From: JAWLHK01 sp041690355 [NCBI: bacterium]
GTDB taxonomy: Bacteria; J088; JAWLBW01
Length of the DNA stretch: 64,000 nt
Direction of reading: 5' to 3'
Assembly (NCBI GenBank): GCA_041690355.1
Contig: JAWLHK010000021.1
Coordinates: 1-64,000, forward strand
Below the pieces are notes generated by a model. That model did not search any database, had not been told where the DNA came from, and saw nothing but the letters and a program-made list of their open reading frames with translations. Position numbers and translations under genes: made by a program. Shown one piece after another: positions 29,293 through 37,578 of this stretch. How positions within the stretch are numbered: position 1 is the stretch's first letter; every line of letters begins with the position of its first letter.

Positions 29293-29997
29293 GTGTCGAA
29301 ACCTGACGTCATCATCGTAACAGGCGCCTCCTCGGGCATCGGCCGGGCCACGGCGCTGCGGCTCGCGGCCGACGGCTGGCATGTCGTGGCCGCCTCGCGC
29401 CGGGCCGCCCCCCTCGCCGCGCTCGAGCAGGAAAACCCCCGCATCCACCCTTTTCCGCTCGACGTCGACCAGCCGCAGGCCGGCGTGCTGCTGGCGCGCG
29501 CCGCCCGCGAGGTCGGGCGCCTGCGCGGCGTCGTGCACAGCGCGGGGGCGTTCTCGCGCGACCCCGTGCAGAAAATCCACTTCAGCGACTGGCACGCCAT
29601 GTTCACGACGAACGTCGAGGCGGCCGCGCGCATCCTGCAGGCCACGGTCGACGATCTGGCCGACGGGGGGGTCTTCATCGGCATCGGCAGCACCGCCGGC
29701 CTGCGCCCCGTCGCCGGCTCGTCGGCCTACTGCGCCTCGAAGGCCGCCCTCACGGCCTTTCTGCAATCGGCCGCCCTCGAGCTGGCCCCGCGGGGCATCC
29801 GCATCCACGTCGTCGCCCCGGGCATCGTCGAGACCCCCATGGTTCCCTACGCCGCCGAAACCGGCGCCATGCATCCGCTGGGGCGCCCGGGCAAGCCCGA
29901 AGAGGTCGCCCACGCCGTCAGCTTTCTGCTGACGCCGCAGGCCGCGTGGATGACGGGCGTCGTGCTGCCCGTCGACGGAGGGATCAGCCTGACATGA
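29293..29997 (+). CDS. Short-chain dehydrogenase/reductase, probable pterin reductase
   Basis: A 234-residue classical SDR. It has the cofactor motif TGASSGIGRAT (residues 10-20), HSAGAF in place of the usual NNAG, and a catalytic Ser133, Tyr146 (AYCASK) and Lys150. The ASRR after beta-2 suggests NADPH. It is the first gene of a four-gene run with two PTPS-family genes and folE, each junction overlapping or nearly so. By position it is the candidate sepiapterin-reductase-like or dihydropteridine-type reductase; sequence alone does not prove the substrate. Start GTG at 29293. Confidence 0.82.
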   Translation: MSKPDVIIVTGASSGIGRATALRLAADGWHVVAASRRAAPLAALEQENPRIHPFPLDVDQPQAGVLLARAAREVGRLRGVVHSAGAFSRDPVQKIHFSDWHAMFTTNVEAAARILQATVDDLADGGVFIGIGSTAGLRPVAGSSAYCASKAALTAFLQSAALELAPRGIRIHVVAPGIVETPMVPYAAETGAMHPLGRPGKPEEVAHAVSFLLTPQAAWMTGVVLPVDGGISLT

Positions 29998-30413
29998 GCG
30001 GAACGGGGAAAGAAGCGCTCCTCACGCGCAAGAAGGCCTTCGCGGCCGGCCACCGCTATCATCGGGAAGACTGGAGCGACGAGCGGAACCGGGAAGTTTT
30101 CGGCCGCTGCAACTATCCCTACGGCCACGGGCACAACTACGTGCTCGAGTGCACGGTCGCCGGCGAAATCGACGCCGAAACGGGGATGGTCATCAACCTG
30201 GTCGATCTCGACCGCATTCTCGACGCCGTCGTCGAACCCATCGACCACCGCTTTCTCAACCACGAAGTTCCCTGGTTCCAGAACCGCATCCCCACGACCG
30301 AGAACGTGGCCCTCTATCTGGGGCAAGAGATTGCGGCGAAGCTGACCGGGTGCCGGCTGGCGCGCATCCGCCTGTACGAGGATCCGACCCTGTGGGCCGA
30401 AGTCCACTACTGA
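29994..30413 (+). CDS. 6-pyruvoyl-tetrahydropterin synthase family protein (copy 1)
   Basis: A 139-residue PTPS/QueD-fold protein. The zinc ligands are His20 (AAGHRYH), His45 and His47 (GHGHNYV), and the catalytic Cys39 is in FGRCNYPYGHGHNY, the arrangement of true 6-pyruvoyl-tetrahydropterin synthases. DHRFLN and PTTENVA motifs and a terminal substrate-binding Glu (LYEDP) are present. It converts dihydroneopterin triphosphate made by FolE. It overlaps the SDR stop as ATGA and the next gene as TGATG. Confidence 0.88.
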   Translation: MSGTGKEALLTRKKAFAAGHRYHREDWSDERNREVFGRCNYPYGHGHNYVLECTVAGEIDAETGMVINLVDLDRILDAVVEPIDHRFLNHEVPWFQNRIPTTENVALYLGQEIAAKLTGCRLARIRLYEDPTLWAEVHY

Positions 30414-30853
30414 TGCCCGCCGTCACGCTGACGCGCAGCTACCACTTCTGCGCGGCGCACCGGATGTGGAACGATGCCCTGCCCGAGGCGCGCAATCGCG
30501 AGCTGTACGGCAAGTGCGCCAACGACGACGGCCACGGACACAACTACGTCATCGAGGTCACCGTCGGCGGCGAACCCGACCCCGAGAGCGGCATGGTCAT
30601 GCCGCGCGCCGCGCTCGACGCCGTGGTCGACCCGCACATCGATCGGCTCGACCACCACAACATCAACGGATTTCTCCACGCCGCCGGTTATCCGGTTTCG
30701 ACCAGCGAGGCCCTGGCGGCCGCCTTCTGGGACTGGCTGGCCCCCGCCCTGGGGAGCCGTCTCGTCAAGGTGCGCGTCGTGGAGACCGACCGCAACGCCT
30801 TCGAATTTTTCGGGGAACGCTCACGGCTGGCGGATGCCCCGGCCCAACGATAG
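30413..30853 (+). CDS. 6-pyruvoyl-tetrahydropterin synthase family protein (copy 2)
   Basis: A second, clearly diverged 146-residue PTPS-fold protein. The zinc ligands are His16 (CAAHRMW), His41 and His43, and Cys35 is in [20 protein letters not shown] and STSEALA replace the corresponding motifs of copy 1, and ETDRNAFEF ends the domain. Tandem dissimilar copies suggest a two-step division of labour or a heteromer rather than a recent duplication. It starts one base before the end of copy 1's stop (TGATG), and folE follows 16 bp later. Confidence 0.86.
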   Translation: MPAVTLTRSYHFCAAHRMWNDALPEARNRELYGKCANDDGHGHNYVIEVTVGGEPDPESGMVMPRAALDAVVDPHIDRLDHHNINGFLHAAGYPVSTSEALAAAFWDWLAPALGSRLVKVRVVETDRNAFEFFGERSRLADAPAQR

Positions 30854-30869
30854 ACTTGAGGAAGCGATC

Positions 30870-31448
30870 ATGCAGGAAAAAACCGTACTCACCACCCCGA
30901 TGGAAGAGGCCGTGCGCACGATGCTCGTCGAAATCGGCGAGGATCCCGAACGGGACGGCCTGCTGCAGACCCCGTTGCGTGTCGCGCGTTCCATGCGCGA
31001 ACTCACGCAGGGGTACACGATGGATCTCGACGTCGTGCTCAACAAGGCCATCTTCGACGTCGACCATGACGAGATGGTCGTCGTGAAGGACATCGAGATG
31101 TACTCGCTGTGCGAGCACCACCTGCTCCCCTTCTTCGGCAAGGCGCACATCGCCTATCTGCCGAGCGGCAAGGTCGTGGGCCTCAGCAAGATTCCCCGTC
31201 TGGTCGACGTCTTCGCCCGCCGCCTGCAGGTGCAGGAGCGCCTGACGAACCAGATTGCCGAAACGATCGAGAACCTGCTCAAGCCGCGCGGCGTGGCCGT
31301 CGTCATCGAGGCCTCGCATCTCTGCATGCAGATGCGCGGCATCCAGAAGCAGAACTCGTCGGCCGTCACGAGCGCCATGCGGGGCGAGTTCCTCACGAAC
31401 ACGGATACGCGCCGCGAATTCCTCGAGCACATCCGCTCCCGAGTCTAG
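30870..31448 (+). CDS. folE: GTP cyclohydrolase I
   Basis: Converts GTP to 7,8-dihydroneopterin triphosphate, the first step of folate and biopterin synthesis. The 192-residue protein has the zinc-binding and catalytic residues Cys81, His83 and His84 (LCEHHLLPF) and Cys152 (SHLCMQMRG), plus the conserved [10 protein letters not shown] segment. A GAGGAAG ribosome site precedes the ATG. It closes the pterin operon. Its TAG stop is the end of the first AGTCTAG unit of a ten-unit heptamer array. Confidence 0.96.
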   Translation: MQEKTVLTTPMEEAVRTMLVEIGEDPERDGLLQTPLRVARSMRELTQGYTMDLDVVLNKAIFDVDHDEMVVVKDIEMYSLCEHHLLPFFGKAHIAYLPSGKVVGLSKIPRLVDVFARRLQVQERLTNQIAETIENLLKPRGVAVVIEASHLCMQMRGIQKQNSSAVTSAMRGEFLTNTDTRREFLEHIRSRV

Positions 31449-31518
31449 AGTCTAGAGTCCAGAGTCTAGAGTCCAGAGTCGAGAGTCTAGAGTCCAGAGT
31501 CTAGAGTCTAGAGTTCGA
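31442..31518. repeat. Ten-unit AGTCYAG heptamer array at the 3' end of folE
   Basis: Ten uninterrupted 7-bp units, AGTCTAG with AGTCCAG or AGTCGAG variants, occupy 31442-31511; a degenerate unit follows. The first unit encodes the last valine and the TAG stop of folE. TCTAGA palindromes recur at each T-type junction. Confidence 0.95.
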
Positions 31519-31560
31519 GCGTCTGATAGGACCGGATGAGTCAGAGCGAAGCGTCTGGCC

Positions 31561-31588
31561 GACGTCCGGCGTCCGACGTCCGAAGACC
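31561..31588. repeat. GACGTCC heptamer array at the 3' end of the DegT-like gene
   Basis: Units GACGTCC, GGCGTCC, GACGTCC and a degenerate GAAGACC fill 31561-31588, ending 2 bp before the stop codon of the minus-strand DegT-like gene. The same 140-bp gap therefore holds two unrelated heptamer arrays, one against each convergent gene end. Confidence 0.8.
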
Positions 31589-31590
31589 GG

Positions 31591-32586
31591 TCATCGGCCG
31601 GTAAGCAGATTGCGGCGGAGGGCCGCGCAAACGCGCTCGACCCCCGCTTCGCCCAGCGACAGCGCCATCGGAAGGTACAGGATGTCGTGCGCGGCCGCTT
31701 CGGTGACCGGCAGGCTGCGGCCGCTCTCCAGCGCGCGAAAGGCGGGACGCCCCGTCTGAATTCCCTCGGCCGCCAGCAGGTCGCGCATGCCGTCGGCGTC
31801 GCCCACCCGAATCACGAACCGGTAGTAGACGTGCCGCCCCTGACGCTCGGGGAGCACCGCGCGCAGCCCCTCGAGATCGCCGAGCAGCGCGCGATAGGCG
31901 TCGGCCAGCGCTTCGCGGTCGGCGAGGTGCGCTTCGAGCCGCGCCAGCCGCGCTTCGAGACGCGCGCCCACGGCCCCTTCGAGCCGTTCCGGTTCCGCCT
32001 GCGCCGCGAGGGCCTCGGCGAGCGGCGCGTCGGACGTCACGACCGCCGCGCCCCCCTCTTCGTCGCCCAGCACCCGGCACGGGCGAAAGCAGAAGACCGC
32101 CGCATCGCCGAAGCCGCCCACCCGTTTGCCGCGGTACTCGGCGCCGTGCGCCTGGAGCGCGTCTTCGAGCACCGGCACGCCGAACTTGCGCGCCTCGGCC
32201 ACCACCATGTCGAGATGGGCCGGCCGGCCGTAGAGATGCGTGACGACAACGGCGCCGAGCGTGCCCCAGCAGGCGGGGGGAATTTCGGAACCGCGCAGAT
32301 TGAGTGTGTAACGATCGGGCTCGACGAGCACCGGCTCGAGGCCGGCGTCGCGAAGGGCGTCCCAGAGCGGCGCCGTCGCGCAGGACGAGAGCAGCACCTT
32401 GTCTCCGCGCTGCAGATCGAGCGCCGCGAACAGGGCGCGCCAGGCCGCCCGCGCGTCGGCGAAGGCCGCCGCATGCTCCGTCCCGATCCAGGCCGCCCAC
32501 TGGGGCGCGAACGGCCGCTTCGGGCGCGCGCCGGCCTTCACGGATGCGGGGGGTTCGACGAGGGGAATTTCGATCGGCTGGGGCAT
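31591..32586 (-). CDS. DegT/DnrJ/EryC1-fold protein lacking the PLP lysine
   Basis: A 331-residue fold-type I aminotransferase-like protein. It retains VLEDALQAHGAEYRGKRVG (PLP-binding Asp and Gln/His region) and FGDAAVFCF. At the Schiff-base position, where DegT enzymes have lysine in a 'FSFYPTKNLG'-type loop, it reads FRPCRVLG, giving Arg171 (codon CGG). The glycine-rich GDEEGGA loop after it is intact. It is therefore unlikely to be a normal aminotransferase; a dehydratase-like, structural or non-PLP role is possible. Family assignment is firm, activity unknown. It follows xseB on the minus strand. Confidence 0.78.
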   Translation of the reverse strand: MPQPIEIPLVEPPASVKAGARPKRPFAPQWAAWIGTEHAAAFADARAAWRALFAALDLQRGDKVLLSSCATAPLWDALRDAGLEPVLVEPDRYTLNLRGSEIPPACWGTLGAVVVTHLYGRPAHLDMVVAEARKFGVPVLEDALQAHGAEYRGKRVGGFGDAAVFCFRPCRVLGDEEGGAAVVTSDAPLAEALAAQAEPERLEGAVGARLEARLARLEAHLADREALADAYRALLGDLEGLRAVLPERQGRHVYYRFVIRVGDADGMRDLLAAEGIQTGRPAFRALESGRSLPVTEAAAHDILYLPMALSLGEAGVERVCAALRRNLLTGR

Positions 32587-32672
32587 GGGCGCAGATGGAG
32601 TTCCAAAGTGGCATGCGAGCGCCCGACCAGGCGAGCCGCCGCCGGATCAGTTTATCACAGAACTCCGCCGGC

Positions 32673-32942
32673 TCAGACCTCGTCTTCGAGCCCCTCGTCG
32701 GCCTCGACGTCGTCGTCTTCGGGAAACGGCTCGGTGCTCAGGTTGCCCATACCGTCTTCGAGCAGCAGCTCGACGCGCCGCTCGGCTTCGCCGAGCTTCT
32801 CGTGACAGGTGCGCGCGAGGCGCACCCCCTCTTCGAACACCTTGAGCGACTCTTCGAGCGGGAGCTGCCCGTCTTCGAGGGCGCGCACGATTTCTTCGAG
32901 GCGCTTCAGCTGTTTCTCAAATGCTTCGGTCTTCTTGGCCAT
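32673..32942 (-). CDS. xseB: Exodeoxyribonuclease VII small subunit
   Basis: An 89-residue helical protein. The N-terminal part (FEKQLKRLEEIVRALEDGQL, then PLEESLKVFEEGVRL) is the diagnostic XseB helical hairpin. The C-terminus is a long acidic tail. It partners XseA, encoded two genes upstream, to degrade single-stranded DNA. An M23 peptidase gene separates the two subunits. Confidence 0.94.
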   Translation of the reverse strand: MAKKTEAFEKQLKRLEEIVRALEDGQLPLEESLKVFEEGVRLARTCHEKLGEAERRVELLLEDGMGNLSTEPFPEDDDVEADEGLEDEV

Positions 32943-32958
32943 CGGATTTCCTCAAAAT

Positions 32959-33813
32959 TCAGTCGACCTTCGCCTCGAGCAGCGACGCCGGATTCACGCG
33001 GGCGCCGCGGTAGCGCACCCCGAAATGCAGGTGCGGCCCCGAAGACCGCCCGGTCGAGCCCACCGTGCCGATAACGGCGCCGCGCGCGACCTTCTGACCG
33101 GCCTTCACGGCGATCGAATCGAGGTGGAAGTACATCGTGATCAGGCCGTCGCCGTGATCGACGAAGACCGAGTTGCCCGCGAAAAAGTGCTCTTCGGCCA
33201 GCACGACGGAGCCGGCGTTCGCGCTGCGTACGGGCGTGCCGCGCGGCACGCCGTAATCGGCCCCCGAGTGCGGATTGCGCGGCTGGCCGTTGATGACCCG
33301 GCGGCTGCCGAACCGTCCCCCCGCCGGAGCCGCCTCGAGCGGGTGATAGAACGACCCCGACCACTCGCGCGGCCGGCGCGAGGCGAAGAGGGCCGCGACC
33401 GCCTTCTGCTCCCGCATCGCCCGCAGGCCGTCTTCGTCGCTCAGGTTGACCTTGCTGTCATCCTTGAGGGTGATCTGCTGAACGGGGAAGTCGGCATCGT
33501 ACAGGGTGAACGCCGCCCGCCAGGGGACGGTCATCGACCCGGCCCTGCCGGCCTTGGTCACCGTTCCCGTCACCTCGCGCGGGCCGGGCGCGGCGAGCAT
33601 GTCGTAGGCGGCCACGGCCAGCCACCCTTGTTCGGTGCGCACCACGGGCACCGCCTCGCTGCCCGACCAGGCATCGAGGCTGCGGATTTCCGGATCGGCG
33701 AACCGGAACACGACCACGTCACCCTGCCGGGGGCGGGGCGGCTCGACCAGCGGCGCGACGGGTCCGATCGACGCCCCCGCGGCAAGAACCAGACTCAGCA
33801 CTACTCCGACCAC
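32959..33813 (-). CDS. M23-family (LytM) metallopeptidase
   Basis: A 284-residue exported protein with an N-terminal hydrophobic signal segment. The C-terminal 120 residues form an M23 domain with zinc ligands in NPHSGADYG and HLHFGVRY and a further His in VFVDHGDGL. It should cut or bind peptidoglycan peptides in the periplasm. The N-terminal part is a beta-rich region as in PgdA-independent LytM factors. It starts at GTG, 33813, inside the end of xseA (13-bp overlap), and lies between the two exonuclease VII subunit genes. Confidence 0.88.
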   Translation of the reverse strand: MVGVVLSLVLAAGASIGPVAPLVEPPRPRQGDVVVFRFADPEIRSLDAWSGSEAVPVVRTEQGWLAVAAYDMLAAPGPREVTGTVTKAGRAGSMTVPWRAAFTLYDADFPVQQITLKDDSKVNLSDEDGLRAMREQKAVAALFASRRPREWSGSFYHPLEAAPAGGRFGSRRVINGQPRNPHSGADYGVPRGTPVRSANAGSVVLAEEHFFAGNSVFVDHGDGLITMYFHLDSIAVKAGQKVARGAVIGTVGSTGRSSGPHLHFGVRYRGARVNPASLLEAKVD

Positions 33814-35141
33814 GTTTTCTCCACTCTTCCCTGAAAGCGTCCCTGATTCACGCGCACTTCGACGCGCGCACCTTCTCGCAGAACGGCCGCGTCGCGCACG
33901 GCGGCCCCGGATTCGTCAAAGGCGATGGCATAGCCGCGGCCGAGCACGGCCAGCGGGCTCATGGCCTCGAGCCGGGCCGCTTCGCGTTCGAGGCGCCCGC
34001 GCAACTCGACCTGGCGCAGGCGCGCGGCAGACCCGAGCGCGTCGGCGAGCCGCTGCACCTCGACGCGGCGGCGCGCGAGCGATTTGCGCGGCGACTGCTC
34101 GCGCAGCCGCTGGGCCAGCGTTTCGACTTCGCGGCGGCGGCGCGTGGCCGCCCAGCCCCAGGCGCTCTCGAGCCGGGCGAGCAGCTCGTCGACCCGCTGC
34201 GCCTTCTCCTGGAGCCGGCTCTTCGGATCGCGCAGCCGTACCCGCAGTCCCGCGAGGCGTTCGCGCCGCTCGCTGAGCATGCGCTCGAAGGCGCGCACGA
34301 TGCGTTCTTCGGCGTCCAGAATCCCCTCGCGCAGGTCCGCCTGGTTCCCCACGACGATCTCGGCGGCGGCGCTGGGGGTCGGCGCGCGAAGGTCGGCCAC
34401 CATGTCGGCGAGCGTCGTGTCGGTCTCGTGCCCGACGGCCGAGACGACGGGAACCTTCGAGGCCGCGATGGCGCGGCAGACCGGTTCCTCATTGAACGCC
34501 CAGAGGTCTTCGATGGCCCCCCCGCCGCGGCCGACGATGATCACGTCGCAGCCGCCGTAGCGGTTCAGGCCGCGAACAGCCGCCGCGATTTCGGCCGCCG
34601 CCCCGTCCCCCTGCACCCGGCAGGGGGCGATAACGATGCGCACATTGGGAAACCGGCGCCGCGTGACCGAGAGAATGTCGCGGATGGCCGCCCCGTTCGG
34701 GCTCGTGGCCACGCCGATGCAGGCCGGAAACGGGGGGAGCGGCCGCTTGCGATCCGGATCGAACAGCCCCTCGGCCGCGAGCTTCGCCTTGAGGCGCTCG
34801 AGCTGGAGCTTGCGCACCCCTTCGCCCGCGGGCTCCATGCGGTCGACCAGGATCTGATAGCTCCCCCGCGGCTCATAGACGCTGATGCGCCCGTGCACGA
34901 GCACCTGGTCACCCTCGCGGGGAACGAAGCGCAGCATCCGGTTCCACTGGCGGAAAAAGGCCGCCGACAGAGCCGCCCGCTCGTCCTTGAGCGTGAAATA
35001 GATGTGCCCCGAGCTGTGGTGCTTGAAGTTCGAGATCTCGCCCGATACCCAGACGTCGTCGAAGGTGACCTCGAGCACCCCGCGGATTTCGCGGGTGAGT
35101 TCACCGACTTCAAAGACTTTGGGGGAGCTGGCCGCGTGCAT
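33801..35141 (-). CDS. xseA: Exodeoxyribonuclease VII large subunit
   Basis: The catalytic subunit of exonuclease VII. It has an N-terminal OB fold (VWVSGEISNFKHHSSGHIYF), the catalytic core (GVATSPNGAAIRDI; IIVGRGGGAIEDLWAFNEE; SAVGHETDTTLADMVADLRAPTPSAAAE) and a long coiled-coil region for XseB binding. The frame begins with a TTG at 35162, but the ATG at 35141 is used here because it lies downstream of the predicted transcription start; the choice is not certain. The length, 446 residues, fits the family. Confidence 0.94.
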   Translation of the reverse strand: MHAASSPKVFEVGELTREIRGVLEVTFDDVWVSGEISNFKHHSSGHIYFTLKDERAALSAAFFRQWNRMLRFVPREGDQVLVHGRISVYEPRGSYQILVDRMEPAGEGVRKLQLERLKAKLAAEGLFDPDRKRPLPPFPACIGVATSPNGAAIRDILSVTRRRFPNVRIVIAPCRVQGDGAAAEIAAAVRGLNRYGGCDVIIVGRGGGAIEDLWAFNEEPVCRAIAASKVPVVSAVGHETDTTLADMVADLRAPTPSAAAEIVVGNQADLREGILDAEERIVRAFERMLSERRERLAGLRVRLRDPKSRLQEKAQRVDELLARLESAWGWAATRRRREVETLAQRLREQSPRKSLARRRVEVQRLADALGSAARLRQVELRGRLEREAARLEAMSPLAVLGRGYAIAFDESGAAVRDAAVLREGARVEVRVNQGRFQGRVEKTWSE

Positions 35142-35167
35142 GGCGAGGGGGCGTGAAGCCAAGTTCC

Positions 35168-35197
35168 TTTATAGCACACAATGGGCGAAGTCTGCAA
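35168..35197 (-). promoter_or_regulatory. Promoter of the xseA operon
   Basis: On the minus strand TTGCAG (35197-35192) and TATAAA (35173-35168) are separated by 18 bp, with a TG two bases before the -10. The predicted start falls near 35161, upstream of the xseA ATG. Confidence 0.65.
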
Positions 35198-35225
35198 AAG
35201 GATTGAGGTTTTTTGCAGCGAATGT

Positions 35226-35312
35226 TCAGCCGCGCAACCAGATGGCCGCCAGCAGCACGACGAACATGACGAAAAGGGTCACGATGCTTCCGTTCTGTTC
35301 CATGGCGCTCAT
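35226..35312 (-). CDS. 28-residue single-pass membrane protein
   Basis: A very short frame upstream of the xseA promoter. After a polar start (MSAMEQNGSIVT) comes one hydrophobic helix of about 15 residues (LFVMFVVLLAAIWL) ending RG. A second in-frame ATG three codons later is an alternative start. The polar-helix-charged pattern and placement in an otherwise gene-free gap suggest a genuine small membrane protein, comparable in size to oxidase-associated peptides, but no family is recognised. Confidence 0.5.
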   Translation of the reverse strand: MSAMEQNGSIVTLFVMFVVLLAAIWLRG

Positions 35313-35400
35313 TCCGCAGCAAGATTGATGCCGGACGCGCCCCGGGCGAGCGCTGTGCCGGTAGAATCCGCCGACGCCGTTCTCCTACAATGGACGGGCA

Positions 35401-37575
35401 ATGGATGCGCCCCTGCTTCGCCGGATAGCGCCGGGGCTCCCCGTGGCCCGGGCCGACCACGTCAACGTGCTCGTCGACGCAGACGCCTATTTCCGCGCGT
35501 TCGCGCAGGCGGCGGCGCAGGCCAGGCACTCCCTGCTCATCCTGGCGTGGGACATCAACAGCCGCATCCGGCTCGTGCCCGACGACTCGCTGGCCCCCCT
35601 GCCGGCGACGCTGGGGCCGTTTCTCGAAGGGTTGCTCGCGCGCGAGCCGCAGCTGCACATCCGTCTGCTGCTCTGGGATTACTCGTTCATTTACCTGGCC
35701 GAGCGCGAGGCGCTCCCCGCCCTGCGGTTCGGACGCACCCACCGCCGGTTGCATTTCGCCCTCGACGACCGCCTCCCGGCAGGGGCCTCGCATCACCAGA
35801 AGATCGTGGTCGTCGACGACGCCGTCGCCTTCGTCGGCGGGTTCGATCTGACCCGCGATCGCTGGGACACCCCCGCCCATCTGCCCATCGACACCCGTCG
35901 CAGGCGCCCCGACGGCAGCCTCTACGGCCCCTTCCATGACATTCAGGTCAGGGTCGACGGTGACGCGGCCGCGGCCCTGGGCGACCTGGCGCGCCGCCGC
36001 TGGGCCCGCGCGACCGGCGAAACGCTCGAGCCGCCGCCGCGCCGCAGCCTCTCCCTGCCGGCGGCAGAAGCGGATTTCGAGGACATTCCCGCCGCCATCG
36101 CCGTGACCGCCCCCGCCTTTCGCAACGAGACGGCCGTGCAGGACGTACTCGACGTCCACGCCGGCGCCTTTCGCGAGGCGCGGCGGGCGCTCTACATCGA
36201 AAACCAGTACCTGACCTCGCGTCTGGTCGGCGATCTGCTCGCCGAACTGCTTCAGCGCGACGACGGCCCCGACATCGTCATCGTTACCCCACTGCAGCTG
36301 GCCGGCCGGCTCGAAGAAGACACGATGGGGGTGCTGCGGGCCCGCCTGTTCCGCCGGTTGCGCGCGGCAGACCGGCATGGGCAGCTGCGTATTCTCTGTC
36401 CTCTCCCGGCCGGGGGGAGCACCGCCGGCGTCATGGTGCACTCGAAGCTCTTTCTGGCGGATGACCGGCTGCTCAAGATCGGCTCGTCGAACCTCAGCAA
36501 CCGCTCCATGGGCTACGACACCGAGTGCGACCTGGTCTTCGAAGCGCGCAGCGATGCGCACCGGGAGGCATTCACCGCGCTGCGCCGCCGCCTGCTGGCC
36601 GAGCATCTGGGGACGACCGCCGCCGAGGTGATCCGCGCCGAGACGGAATCGCCGGGGCTCGCCGCCGCGGTCGACACGCTGCGCGCGCGCCATCCCGGCC
36701 GGCTGGTGGAGTTCGACGCGGGGTCCGTGGATTTCCTCGATCGTCTCCTCCCCGACTCCGCCATCATCGACCCCGAACAGGCCCTGAACCCCGAGCGCCT
36801 GATCGCGACGCTGCGCAAGGGAGAGATTCAGGCCGACTCGACCCTCATCCCACCGATCATCTGGGTCGCCGCCACGCTGCTCGGGCTGACGGCGCTGTGG
36901 GAGTGGGGGCCGCTCGAGGGGGTGGCGAAGGCCGAGGTGCTCGAGCAGGCGCTGCTCGAAGTGCGCCAGTGGCCCTTCTCGACCGCCGTCGCCCTCGCCG
37001 GCTTCACCGTGGCCGCCTCGCTGGCCGTGCCGGTCACCGTGCTCGTCGTCGCCGTCGGCGTCACCTTTCCCCCGCTCTCCGCCGTTCCCGTCACCCTCGG
37101 GGGGGCCGTGCTCTCGGCGGCCGTCACCTGGGGCGCCGGGCGCGCGATCGGCGAACGGCTCGTGCAGGGCTGGGCCGGCCCGCGGGTCGAGCGGGTGCGC
37201 GCGTGGCTGCGGGGGCGCGGCGTGCTCTCGATCGCGCTCCTGCGCAACATCCCCATCGCCCCCTTCGCCGTCGTGAACGTGGTCGCGGGGAGCGTGCCCG
37301 TGCGCTTCGGCAACTATCTGCTCGGCACCGTCGTCGGCATGGCCCCGGGCATTCTCGCCGGCAGCTTCCTGGGCAACCGGCTGCTGCACGTCTTTCGCCT
37401 CCCCCGCGCCGCCGACGTGGCCGCCGTGGTCGGCATCGGGGCCGTGCTCGGCGCCGTCGGCTGGTACCTGCGCACCCGCATCAACAGCCTGGCCGACGCC
37501 CTCGCCGAGGTACAGCCGCCGCCCCCCGGCGATCTTCGCCCCGCCGAGGGAGCCGAACCCCGGGCGGCGGAGTAG
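35401..37575 (+). CDS. Phospholipase D-VTT (DedA-like) fusion protein
   Basis: A 724-residue fusion. The first 480 residues form a phospholipase D-type enzyme with two HKD motifs: HHQKIVVVDD...GGFDLTRDRWD around residue 140, and VHSKLFLADD...GSSNLSNRS around residue 345. The last 220 residues hold several membrane helices with the VTT/SNARE-associated (DedA-like) signature around ALLRNIPIAPFAVVNVVAG. It probably acts on membrane phospholipids, for example as a cardiolipin-synthase-like or head-group-exchanging enzyme coupled to a lipid scramblase-type domain. TACAAT at 35386-35391 is a -10 candidate only 9 bp before the ATG. The next gene starts 3 bp after its stop. Confidence 0.9.
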   Translation: MDAPLLRRIAPGLPVARADHVNVLVDADAYFRAFAQAAAQARHSLLILAWDINSRIRLVPDDSLAPLPATLGPFLEGLLAREPQLHIRLLLWDYSFIYLAEREALPALRFGRTHRRLHFALDDRLPAGASHHQKIVVVDDAVAFVGGFDLTRDRWDTPAHLPIDTRRRRPDGSLYGPFHDIQVRVDGDAAAALGDLARRRWARATGETLEPPPRRSLSLPAAEADFEDIPAAIAVTAPAFRNETAVQDVLDVHAGAFREARRALYIENQYLTSRLVGDLLAELLQRDDGPDIVIVTPLQLAGRLEEDTMGVLRARLFRRLRAADRHGQLRILCPLPAGGSTAGVMVHSKLFLADDRLLKIGSSNLSNRSMGYDTECDLVFEARSDAHREAFTALRRRLLAEHLGTTAAEVIRAETESPGLAAAVDTLRARHPGRLVEFDAGSVDFLDRLLPDSAIIDPEQALNPERLIATLRKGEIQADSTLIPPIIWVAATLLGLTALWEWGPLEGVAKAEVLEQALLEVRQWPFSTAVALAGFTVAASLAVPVTVLVVAVGVTFPPLSAVPVTLGGAVLSAAVTWGAGRAIGERLVQGWAGPRVERVRAWLRGRGVLSIALLRNIPIAPFAVVNVVAGSVPVRFGNYLLGTVVGMAPGILAGSFLGNRLLHVFRLPRAADVAAVVGIGAVLGAVGWYLRTRINSLADALAEVQPPPPGDLRPAEGAEPRAAE

Positions 37576-37578
37576 CCG

